Shown here: positions 15,636 to 22,283 of the stretch, piece after piece
How the letters are laid out: every line of letters begins with the position of its first letter
Position numbering within the stretch: position 1 is the first letter of the stretch
Origin: Sulfurovum sp.
GTDB taxonomy: Bacteria; Campylobacterota; Campylobacteria; Campylobacterales; Sulfurovaceae
NCBI GenBank assembly: GCA_026983515.1
Contig: JALWHT010000093.1
Coordinates: 1 to 54,467, forward strand
Direction: 5' to 3'
DNA: 54,467 nucleotides
Notes under the pieces: generated by a model
What the model saw: only the letters and a program-made list of their open reading frames with translations
The model's database searches: none
What the model was told of the DNA's origin: nothing
Made by a program: the position numbers and the translations under genes

Positions 15636-16217
15636 TTACCTGTAAAATCCATACTTCCGCCATGCAGCAGGGCGGTAGTAGTAGCGATCAAAAAGTCCTC
15701 TGCCACGTATACGGTCACGGTAGGTATAGCTGTAGTCATAGCGGTAAAACACGCCTTCAAAAAAGTAGCCGTAACGGTTGAAATAACCGTAGTAAAACCC
15801 GTTGCGGTCAAAAAAACCTGCTCTGTCATAGCGGTATGCAAGTACCCAGCCCCGCCTGCTATAGCGATGTGCTCTTTCAAACCGGCGTTTTGGAATATAT
15901 CTGCCATTGTAGTTTTCACCATTGTAATAGCGCCCATTGTACCATCGGCTCTGAGGACGGCGGTGGTTAGGATGTGCCTGAGCCGGTGCAGATGCTATAT
16001 GCCGGCTTTTTAGCACTTTTGTATGATGTGTCTGTACGCGTTTGAACGCCTGCTTGGTTTTAAATGTACGTTTCTTTGCAGTGTGTGAAGTGTAGTAGCG
16101 GTCAAGTTTGCTGATGTCGACCTTTTCAATTGTGTCATGATTGCTTTGTGCCTGAAGTGTCTGAAAAGAGAAGAGCAGTGCAGCTGTAACTAAGAGATAT
16201 TTGTATGTTAGTTTCAT
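15636..16217 (-). CDS. Secreted Tyr/Arg/Phe-rich low-complexity protein
   Basis: A 193-residue exported protein. A signal peptide spans about 1-23 (LLVTAALLFSFQTLQAQ). Residues 24-85 are basic with many Thr/His/Lys. The remainder is dominated by aromatic-Arg and Tyr-Gly units such as RWYNGRYYNGENYNGRY, FFDRNGFYYGYFNRYGYFF and YRDRIRGRG. No known enzyme family is recognised. The composition suggests a surface-binding, structural or self-associating protein outside the inner membrane. It stands alone on the minus strand with its own terminator. Confidence 0.7.
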   Translation of the reverse strand: MKLTYKYLLVTAALLFSFQTLQAQSNHDTIEKVDISKLDRYYTSHTAKKRTFKTKQAFKRVQTHHTKVLKSRHIASAPAQAHPNHRRPQSRWYNGRYYNGENYNGRYIPKRRFERAHRYSRRGWVLAYRYDRAGFFDRNGFYYGYFNRYGYFFEGVFYRYDYSYTYRDRIRGRGLFDRYYYRPAAWRKYGFYR

Positions 16218-16349
16218 GGTTAATCCTTTATATATGATAGGGCTATTGTAAAATCTATTTGTGAATGATTTGTGGGGAAAATGTGGGGTAATTGTGGAGT
16301 TGTACAGCTATACTACATAAAAAGAATACATATACAGGGTCTGAAAGCG

Positions 16350-16973
16350 CTAAGGCTTCAGAACAAGCTGCGCTTTAATGTGATCATCCTTTTGTTCCCA
16401 TGTGCAATCATAGCCGCGGTATGCAGCGATCTTTTCAAGGTTCAAGGCTTCCTGTTCGCGCTCTACAATGACAGTAAGCGTGTCGCCTTTGTAGCCGTTA
16501 AGTACCGCTTTGACCTGGTGCATCATATCCGGAACCGGAAGGCCTCGGCGCGGGTCAAGGGGCATGCCGCGTGTGTCAAGTACACCGTTTTTAAGGTTTT
16601 TGGGAACCTGATACTCTTCCATAAGACGTTTTGAAGAGGCTTTCCACTGCTCTTTGCTCAAGTCTGCCGGGCCGAAAAGAGCACAGTGGCAGGTACCGTA
16701 CTCTTCAATTTCATCTTCAATGTACTCGCACGGGCACATCATTTTCTTGTCAAGTGCTTTGTCCCCTGAGGGTTCGAAACAGGGACAGTAACGCTTCCCG
16801 AAAGTCGCTTCCATTTCACAAAGGTTGCTTTTGAGGTTGGTTGCCATCATCCAGCTCGGATTGATAGCATACCCTTTCTGTTCACAGAACTTCTCCATCC
16901 ACTTCTGCTGTTTTTTGGCTGCCTCTTTGTATTTGAAGTAGTCTTTGAAAAAGCCGATCATCATGTTTATCAT
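16350..16973 (-). CDS. Ferredoxin-thioredoxin reductase catalytic-chain-like domain fused to a TusA-like domain
   Basis: A 207-residue cytosolic protein. Residues about 20-125 match the catalytic (beta) chain of ferredoxin:thioredoxin reductase, with all three cysteine pairs: CPC (63-65), CPC (80-82) and CHC (95-97), which hold a [4Fe-4S] cluster next to a redox disulfide. The C-terminal part (about 131-205) looks like a TusA sulfur-carrier domain (VLDTRG...GLPVPDMMHQVKAVLNGYKGDTLTVIVE), but the usual Cys-Pro-x-Pro has become Leu-Pro-Val-Pro, so the sulfur-carrying Cys is absent. The FtrB part would pass electrons from ferredoxin to a thioredoxin-like partner; the C-terminal domain is probably a docking or structural module (inference). 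No separate FTR alpha chain is nearby. Confidence 0.85.
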   Translation of the reverse strand: MINMMIGFFKDYFKYKEAAKKQQKWMEKFCEQKGYAINPSWMMATNLKSNLCEMEATFGKRYCPCFEPSGDKALDKKMMCPCEYIEDEIEEYGTCHCALFGPADLSKEQWKASSKRLMEEYQVPKNLKNGVLDTRGMPLDPRRGLPVPDMMHQVKAVLNGYKGDTLTVIVEREQEALNLEKIAAYRGYDCTWEQKDDHIKAQLVLKP

Positions 16974-17047
16974 CTGTTTGCCCTTATGGTTTAAAAATAT
17001 TTTGTATCATATCATATCATCCCAAACAGCGGCAAGGGGCTTTAGGC

Positions 17048-17053
17048 TATAAT
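17048..17053 (+). promoter_or_regulatory. TATAAT element directly in front of anmK
   Basis: TATAAT at 17048-17053 ends seven bases before ATG 17061. A start of transcription at the usual distance would fall on or next to that ATG, giving a leaderless message. No clear ribosome binding site precedes 17061. No good -35 box is seen. Confidence 0.4.
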
Positions 17054-17060
17054 GGCTCTT

Positions 17061-18206
17061 ATGAAAAAGCAATACTATATTGGTCTCATGTCCGGAACAT
17101 CGCTGGACGGTGTCGATGCAGTGCTGTGTTGTGTCGATGCAGAAAACTGTGAAGTACTGAAGAGCCATACGCATCCTTTTCCTGAAACGCTCAAGGCACG
17201 TGTGCTTGCAGCCATTGACGGACAAACGACATTGCAGGAAATAGGCACGCTTGAGCATCTGCTTGGCATACTTTTTGCCGATGCGGTCAAGGCACTTCTT
17301 GAAAAGAGTGGTATGGATGCAGAAAATATTAAAGCCATAGGCTCACACGGACAGACCCTCTGGCATGAACCCGCTGGAGAGACTCCCTTTTCTATGCAGT
17401 TTGGAGACCCGAATATCATTGCCGCGCAGACCGGCATACCTGTTATAGCTGACTTCAGACGCAAAGATATGGCCCTCGGTGGCAGCGGAGCCCCGTTTGC
17501 ACCCGCCTTTCACAAGTTTTTGCTTGGAGAACAGACAAAAGGTGTATGTGTTGTGAATATCGGGGGTATTGCCAACATCACTGTACTGGGTGAAAGGCTT
17601 ATCGGTTACGATACGGGACCTGGCAATATGCTAATGGATCTTTGGATAGCGAAACACAAAAATGTGCCGTACGATAAAGACGGCAACTGGGCAAGAGAGG
17701 GAAGTGTTGATTACGGCTTGCTTGAAACGATGATGGCAGATGCGTATTTTGCAAAGCCATACCCCAAAAGCACAGGGCGAGAAAAATTCAACGAAGCGTG
17801 GATGCAGAGCGTTCAGTGTTCAGCGCTTAGCGCTCAGAAAACAGAAGCATTGCACAGCAATGCAAACAATAATTCCTCATTCCTCATTCCTCATTCCTCA
17901 TTTAAACCTGTTGATATTCAGCGTACCCTGCTGGAGCTGACAGCGCTTACCATCTCCAATGAAGTCCTCAAGTTCAATCCTGACATGCTGATGCTCTGTG
18001 GCGGCGGGGCAAGGAATGGGCTGTTGGTTGAGCGTATTGCCGCATTGATGCCCAATGTGCATGTGGGAGTGATGGAGCAGGCGGACAATCTTGAAGCGAT
18101 GATGATGGCATGGCTGGCTTACATGCGGATGCACAATAAACCGGTTGCACTCAAAGATGTAACAGGAGCGAGGGAGAATACAATACTTGGAGGAGTCTAC
18201 AAATGA
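17061..18206 (+). CDS. anmK: Anhydro-N-acetylmuramic acid kinase with an unusual in-frame insert
   Basis: AnmK opens the 1,6-anhydro ring of recycled anhMurNAc and phosphorylates it to MurNAc-6-P with ATP. Family blocks are YIGLMSGTSLDGVDAVL, GSHGQTLWHEP, QFGDPNIIA, DFRRKDMALGGSGAPFAP, VNIGGIANIT, DTGPGNMLMD, KSTGREKFN and MLCGGGARNGLL. Between KSTGREKFNEAW and DIQRTLLELTALTI there are about 25 more residues than in the enzyme I know from E. coli; they are encoded by palindromes and four copies of a seven-base repeat (17822-17899). I start at ATG 17061 (381 residues); ATG 17052 is in frame but lies inside the likely -10 box. The stop overlaps amgK by four bases. Confidence 0.92.
   Translation: MKKQYYIGLMSGTSLDGVDAVLCCVDAENCEVLKSHTHPFPETLKARVLAAIDGQTTLQEIGTLEHLLGILFADAVKALLEKSGMDAENIKAIGSHGQTLWHEPAGETPFSMQFGDPNIIAAQTGIPVIADFRRKDMALGGSGAPFAPAFHKFLLGEQTKGVCVVNIGGIANITVLGERLIGYDTGPGNMLMDLWIAKHKNVPYDKDGNWAREGSVDYGLLETMMADAYFAKPYPKSTGREKFNEAWMQSVQCSALSAQKTEALHSNANNNSSFLIPHSSFKPVDIQRTLLELTALTISNEVLKFNPDMLMLCGGGARNGLLVERIAALMPNVHVGVMEQADNLEAMMMAWLAYMRMHNKPVALKDVTGARENTILGGVYK
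17822..17899. repeat. Palindromes and (ATTCCTC)x4 repeat inside anmK
   Basis: Three structures follow each other inside the coding frame: AGCGCT twice (17822-17827 and 17829-17834), a perfect hairpin GCATTGC-ACA-GCAATGC (17847-17863), and four tandem copies of ATTCCTC (17872-17899). They encode a Ser/Asn-rich stretch absent from typical AnmK. The seven-base unit is not a multiple of three, so gain or loss of one copy would shift the frame. Confidence 0.85.
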
Positions 18207-19144
18207 ACGAGAATAAAGCATTGGAGAGCTGGCTTGAGAGGTATGGCATTGATGCCGAGCTGAAGCCTCTTGCCGGAGATGCAAGTTTGCGCAAATACTA
18301 CCGCATCGAAGATCCGCTCCACAGCGGCATAGTGATGGATGCCTCCGTACAGCCCGAATTGGTCAAACCTTTTGTCGACATAGCCCACAGACTTTTTGAA
18401 GCGGGGGTACGTACCCCGAAGATCAACGCTTTCGATCTAAAACAGGGCTTTGTATTCATGGAGGATCTTGGCAGCCGGCACTTTTACGATGCCATACAGA
18501 CAGAAGGGACACACTACTACCCCAAAGCGATAGAGACGATTGTAAGGATGCAGCAGGCTGATACTTCCGGTCTGCCGCTCTACGACAGAGAATTCCTGCT
18601 CTTTGAGATGGGGTTGATGAAGGAGTGGTATCTTCAGAGGCATCTTGGTATGACACTCTCAAAAGATGACAAAGTACTTATTGAAACGACACTTGAAAGC
18701 ATAGCGGATGTGGTACTGGAACAGCCCCAGGGTCTCTTTGTGCATCGTGACTACCATTCGCGTAACCTGATGTTCGACTGTAAGGATGACATTGTCGTCA
18801 TCGATTTTCAGGACGCAAGAGTAGGAGCACTTACCTATGATCTTGTTTCTTTGCTCAAAGATGCCTATGTGCAGCTGCCACAAGAAGAGGTAGTGCATCT
18901 GGCTCTCTACTTCAGAGATATCAGTGGAGTAGATGTGGATGATGCAACCTTCATGAAGTGGTTTGACTTCATGAGCCTTCAGCGACATATTAAAATACTG
19001 GGAATTTTTGCCCGGCTTGCACTGCGTGACGGAAAAACAGGCTATCTCAACGACATTCCTCTGACATTGAAGTATGTGCTTGAGAGTGCCAAAAAGTATG
19101 AAGAGACGCAGATATTTGCCAAGTGGCTGGAAGATAGTGTATAA
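18203..19144 (+). CDS. amgK: MurNAc/GlcNAc anomeric kinase
   Basis: A 313-residue aminoglycoside-phosphotransferase-fold kinase that fits AmgK, which phosphorylates MurNAc at C1 so that MurU can make UDP-MurNAc. Signs are LAGDASLRKYYRI in the nucleotide loop, VFMEDLGSRHFYD in the hinge, the catalytic loop VHRDYHSRNLMF (Asp base) and metal-binding VIDFQDARVGALTYDLVSLL. The N-terminal GDASxRxYYR pattern is typical of AmgK and distinguishes it from antibiotic kinases. It overlaps anmK by four bases. murU follows after a 657-base interruption that holds an MNT/HEPN pair, which strengthens the assignment. Confidence 0.88.
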   Translation: MNENKALESWLERYGIDAELKPLAGDASLRKYYRIEDPLHSGIVMDASVQPELVKPFVDIAHRLFEAGVRTPKINAFDLKQGFVFMEDLGSRHFYDAIQTEGTHYYPKAIETIVRMQQADTSGLPLYDREFLLFEMGLMKEWYLQRHLGMTLSKDDKVLIETTLESIADVVLEQPQGLFVHRDYHSRNLMFDCKDDIVVIDFQDARVGALTYDLVSLLKDAYVQLPQEEVVHLALYFRDISGVDVDDATFMKWFDFMSLQRHIKILGIFARLALRDGKTGYLNDIPLTLKYVLESAKKYEETQIFAKWLEDSV

Positions 19145-19168
19145 TTTTGCAAAGCAAAAGGATATAGT

Positions 19169-19471
19169 ATGGATATCGTAAATACAGTTAAAAAGTTAAA
19201 ACCCCAGCTTGACAAGGAAGGCTTTAAGATTGATGGGATTGTAGGCTCTTACGCATATGGTGACTATACCGATGAAAGTGATGTTGACATTCTATATCAT
19301 ATAGATGAACATTTTGTTCAAAACCATCATGGATTTACAGCGTTTACCCGTATTGCAGAGATCAAACGTTTTTTAGCAGAGAGGCTGCAAAAAGAGGTTG
19401 ACTTAATTGCATTTCGCGGACTTTCAGAAACAGCAAAAAAACATATGCTCACCAAGGTGATAGATGTCTGA
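19169..19471 (+). CDS. MNT-type minimal nucleotidyltransferase (antitoxin of an MNT/HEPN pair)
   Basis: A 100-residue nucleotidyltransferase-fold protein. The hallmark GSYAYG (26-31) followed by S37, D38 and D40 in ESDVDIL gives the metal site, and D78 (EVDLIAF) is the third carboxylate. In MntA/HepT systems this protein adds AMP to the HEPN toxin and silences it. All three acidic residues are intact, so it may be active. AAGGA precedes the ATG. It sits 24 bases after amgK, and its stop overlaps the first codons of the HEPN gene. Confidence 0.88.
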   Translation: MDIVNTVKKLKPQLDKEGFKIDGIVGSYAYGDYTDESDVDILYHIDEHFVQNHHGFTAFTRIAEIKRFLAERLQKEVDLIAFRGLSETAKKHMLTKVIDV

Positions 19472-19805
19472 AAGGAAAACAGAGGTTCAGATCAGTTTTC
19501 TTTTGGAGATGATTCAAAATATTGAGCTTATTGTGCAGTGACATGGTACGGTTGTAAATGCTTTGGAAGATACGGAGGGGCAGTTGGCACTTTTGATGGC
19601 AGTTTCCCAAATTGGTGAAACATTGAATAAAATTGAGTTTGATACAATAGAACACCTTGGGCTTGAAGAGGCACGTAAGGGTGCTTATGAAACGAGAAAC
19701 TTTATTGTGCATGACTATGATGGAGTTGATCTTTATTTGATTGAAAAAGTGATTGTAGGGTATTTACCGGAACTAAAATCAAAACTTGAAAGCTATAGCG
19801 TATGA
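19464..19805 (+). pseudogene. HEPN (HepT-like) toxin gene with an in-frame TGA
   Basis: The frame opens at ATG 19464, overlapping the MNT gene by eight bases as is normal for such pairs, and codes for a HEPN-family protein (MSERKTEVQISFLLEMIQN...). Codon 26 (19539-19541) is TGA. The frame then continues without a break through VVNALEDTEGQLALLM, VSQIGETLNKI and RNFIVHDYDGVDLYLIE, which holds the R-x4-H ribonuclease motif, to a stop at 19803-19805. From memory of related HepT proteins Arg is likely at the stop position, so a single C-to-T change would explain it. A TTG at 19563 could restart translation of 80 residues that keep the R-x4-H motif. The stop overlaps the murU start. Confidence 0.78.
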
Positions 19806-20473
19806 AAGCGATGATCCTTGCCGCGGGTCTTGGTAGCAGGATGCGGCCTCTGACCGACTATACGCCAAAACCGCTTTTGAAAGTAGGTGGTATACCGCTG
19901 ATCGTGTGGCATCTAAAGAAGCTGGCGCACTATGGTTTTAAAGAAGTGGTCATTAACATTGCTCACCTTGGCTACATGATCCCAGAGGCGCTTGGTGACG
20001 GATCGGCGTGGGGGCTGAAGATCATCTACTCGGATGAACAGGAGGAGGGTGGTCTGGAGAGTGCCGGAGGGATTGTCAAGGCACTGCCGCATCTGGAAGA
20101 AAGTGACCCGTTTTTGGTTGTCAATGGAGATGTCTGGACAGACTATGACTTCGATGCATCACTGAAACTTAATGAGGGAATCTTGGCACATCTTGTTCTG
20201 GTGGAAAATCCGGAACACAACCCTAAAGGAGACTTCGCAATAGAGAATGGCAAAGCAGTAGACAGGCCTGCGTATACTTTTTCTGGGATAGGGTACTATT
20301 CGCCAAAGCTTTTTAAAGGGGTTGCCTATGGGAAAAGCGCACTGGCACCGCTGCTTCGGGAAGCGATGAAAGAGGGCACGGTGACGGCAGAATTGTATGA
20401 TGGGGAATGGTTCGACATCGGTACGCCGGAGAGACTCGAAGCGCTCAACAGTGCGCTTTTTAACCGCTATTGA
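19802..20473 (+). CDS. murU: N-acetylmuramate-1-phosphate uridylyltransferase (MurU-type)
   Basis: A 223-residue sugar-phosphate nucleotidyltransferase. The signature loop AAGLGSRMRPLTDYTPKPLLKVGG binds UTP, VVNGDVWTDYD is the metal site, and FDIGTPERLEAL closes the fold. The length and missing left-handed helix domain match MurU, which converts MurNAc-1-P to UDP-MurNAc and so bypasses de novo synthesis. Together with amgK and anmK upstream, the salvage route is well supported, though a GlcNAc- or mannose-1-P enzyme would look similar. It overlaps the HEPN frame by four bases (ATGA). Confidence 0.85.
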   Translation: MKAMILAAGLGSRMRPLTDYTPKPLLKVGGIPLIVWHLKKLAHYGFKEVVINIAHLGYMIPEALGDGSAWGLKIIYSDEQEEGGLESAGGIVKALPHLEESDPFLVVNGDVWTDYDFDASLKLNEGILAHLVLVENPEHNPKGDFAIENGKAVDRPAYTFSGIGYYSPKLFKGVAYGKSALAPLLREAMKEGTVTAELYDGEWFDIGTPERLEALNSALFNRY

Positions 20474-20651
20474 ACCGAAGGCAAAGTTTAACCGGGAAAG
20501 ACGATACTATTTAAAACATATAGTATAATGAGTGTGTAGCGGTATGGTCATGTGAGTTTTATTGCAGAAAGATAAATGAGGATAATGAACAGCAAGGGTA
20601 TAAAGGCAATGCTATTAAGTGCTGCTTCGTAATGTGATGTAAAGAATGCAT

Positions 20652-21473
20652 TCATGGTTGTGTGCTAAGGTAGTGTGCCACAGCATCTTCATCATTGGTA
20701 TGCGGCAGTACTATATTGGCAACTGCTTTGACCTCCTCAAGCGCATTTGCTACAGCAACAGAAGTGCCTGCAAGCTTGAACATCCCTACATCGTTTACCG
20801 AATCTCCAAAGACCGTAACATTGGAGGGTTCCCTTTGCAGATATTCCATTACTTTTTTGAGGGCATGCGCTTTGTCGCCTTCCGGATGCAGTAGGGTCAA
20901 AAACCATCCTCCGCCGTACTTTTCAGGTGAAAGTTTAGCCTCTATGCTGTCACCAAAAGCACAGACCAGCGTTTCATAGAGCGGACGCAGCTGCTCCTCG
21001 TAGCCAAAATAGACAATCTTGAGGTTTTGCTCCATGGTTTGATTGTGTGGATTGAACTGCATCCGCGGATCATTTTTGTAGCCTTTGAGTACCTCTTTTT
21101 GATAGTCATTGAGTTTTCGCGGATAGAGGAAGGATTCATTGAGATTGTTACCCTTAAGTCCAATAATGAAGGGGTCTATGTCATATTCGAGTCCAAGCTG
21201 CACAATGGCATCGCCTGTCTCTTTGTCAAGGGTTTTAAGGTCAATGAGTTCTTGCTCCGGGGTAACGATGATCGCCCCGTCAAGCAGGATCATAGGTGCA
21301 TTGATGTGCAGTTGTGAAAGCATCTCTTTTGACTTGGTGAAACTGCGCGCTGTTGCCACACCCATAAGGGCATTTTGTGCCTTCGTGTTCCATGCCTCAA
21401 TACTAAAAGGGCTCAAACTCAGATCAGAGCGCAGGAAGGTATGGTCGAGGTCTGTGATGTAGAGCGGTTTCAC
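20652..21473 (-). CDS. HAD-family hydrolase, Cof-type
   Basis: A 273-residue phosphatase of the haloacid dehalogenase superfamily, Cof/type IIB branch. Motif I is DLDHTFL (Asp nucleophile at 8), motif II TARS, motif III a Lys in GDKAHALKKV, and motif IV FGDSVNDVGMFKLAG. The cap region lies between about 85 and 190. Substrates of this branch are sugar phosphates and similar small molecules. It is convergent with murU and overlaps the preceding gene by four bases on the minus strand, so it may be co-transcribed with the secreted protein gene. Confidence 0.88.
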   Translation of the reverse strand: MKPLYITDLDHTFLRSDLSLSPFSIEAWNTKAQNALMGVATARSFTKSKEMLSQLHINAPMILLDGAIIVTPEQELIDLKTLDKETGDAIVQLGLEYDIDPFIIGLKGNNLNESFLYPRKLNDYQKEVLKGYKNDPRMQFNPHNQTMEQNLKIVYFGYEEQLRPLYETLVCAFGDSIEAKLSPEKYGGGWFLTLLHPEGDKAHALKKVMEYLQREPSNVTVFGDSVNDVGMFKLAGTSVAVANALEEVKAVANIVLPHTNDEDAVAHYLSTQP

Positions 21474-22231
21474 TGTGCCGCCTTTTGGGTAGACTGGTGT
21501 TTGGAAATGTCATAGCGTTTTGAGAGCGAAAGGAAAAAGGCTTCAAGCGCATAGGCCGTCGCACCAAATACCGCTTTGGTCTCTATGGAAATGGCAGGCT
21601 CATGTGAGATTTTTTCAAGTTTCTCAAGCTCATCCATTGTAAAGTCCCTTGTGGCGTACAGCACTTCATCCTGTGTCTCTTTTGCCATACGTTCAAGATA
21701 GATATCGCGGCTCTTTTCCAAAACTTTTGGATCAAGTTTGTCTCCGCCGGGAGCGTTAAGCATCAACGGTTTAATAAGCTTGTCAAACATCAGTGCCATA
21801 GAGGATTTGTCATACATTTGTGAAGTGATCTTTTTGACAAGGTCAATACGCGTACCCGACTCCGGATCAGATTTTAGTGTTTTAACATAGGCCTCTACGG
21901 TTTTTGCATCCGGCATTTCATCTACGGTTGCCGAGACAAATTGCAGCAAAATGACATTTTTATAGAGTTTTAAAATCTGTTCCATCTCATCTTCGCTAAT
22001 ATTTTTTTGCAGGTATGCTTTGAAGCGGATAGGAAGCATCTGCATATCGTAGCTTTCTGGGTCATTTTCTGTACTGATACGGTTGATGTTCTCCTGCATT
22101 TGACTAAACTGCGATTCGAGTTCAAGCAGCTGCTCATCTGCATTGGAAACACTGAGATAGCGGTCTACCTGTTCGGGGGTGGCGGCAAAGAGCATTCCAC
22201 CAAATATGAGGGTATAGAGTAATTGTTTCAT
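21470..22231 (-). CDS. Exported protein of unknown function
   Basis: A 253-residue protein with a signal peptide (MKQLLYTLIFGGMLFAATPEQ). I start at ATG 22231, where the signal peptide begins; the frame upstream has no family character. The mature part is helical and charged, with segments such as DEQLLELESQFSQMQENI, VDEMPDAKTVEAYVKTLKSD and DFTMDELEKLEKISHEPA. No catalytic motif is recognised. The pattern is somewhat like periplasmic DUF2059-type proteins, but that is not secure. Its stop overlaps the HAD gene start in ATGA, so the two are probably one transcript. Confidence 0.7.
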   Translation of the reverse strand: MKQLLYTLIFGGMLFAATPEQVDRYLSVSNADEQLLELESQFSQMQENINRISTENDPESYDMQMLPIRFKAYLQKNISEDEMEQILKLYKNVILLQFVSATVDEMPDAKTVEAYVKTLKSDPESGTRIDLVKKITSQMYDKSSMALMFDKLIKPLMLNAPGGDKLDPKVLEKSRDIYLERMAKETQDEVLYATRDFTMDELEKLEKISHEPAISIETKAVFGATAYALEAFFLSLSKRYDISKHQSTQKAAQ

Positions 22232-22283
22232 AGTAGAGATTATACCATAGGCGGAGCGTGAAATGTTAATAACAGCCGTCAGG

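Noticed and set aside
20520-20600. TATAAT at 20524-20529 as a promoter for a small RNA after murU
   Set aside because: No terminator or structured RNA follows before the convergent HAD gene. A single hexamer is not enough.
20652-21473. Calling the HAD hydrolase MupP
   Set aside because: Its cap type and motifs are of the Cof branch, whereas MupP belongs to another HAD branch. Only a functional replacement is suggested.
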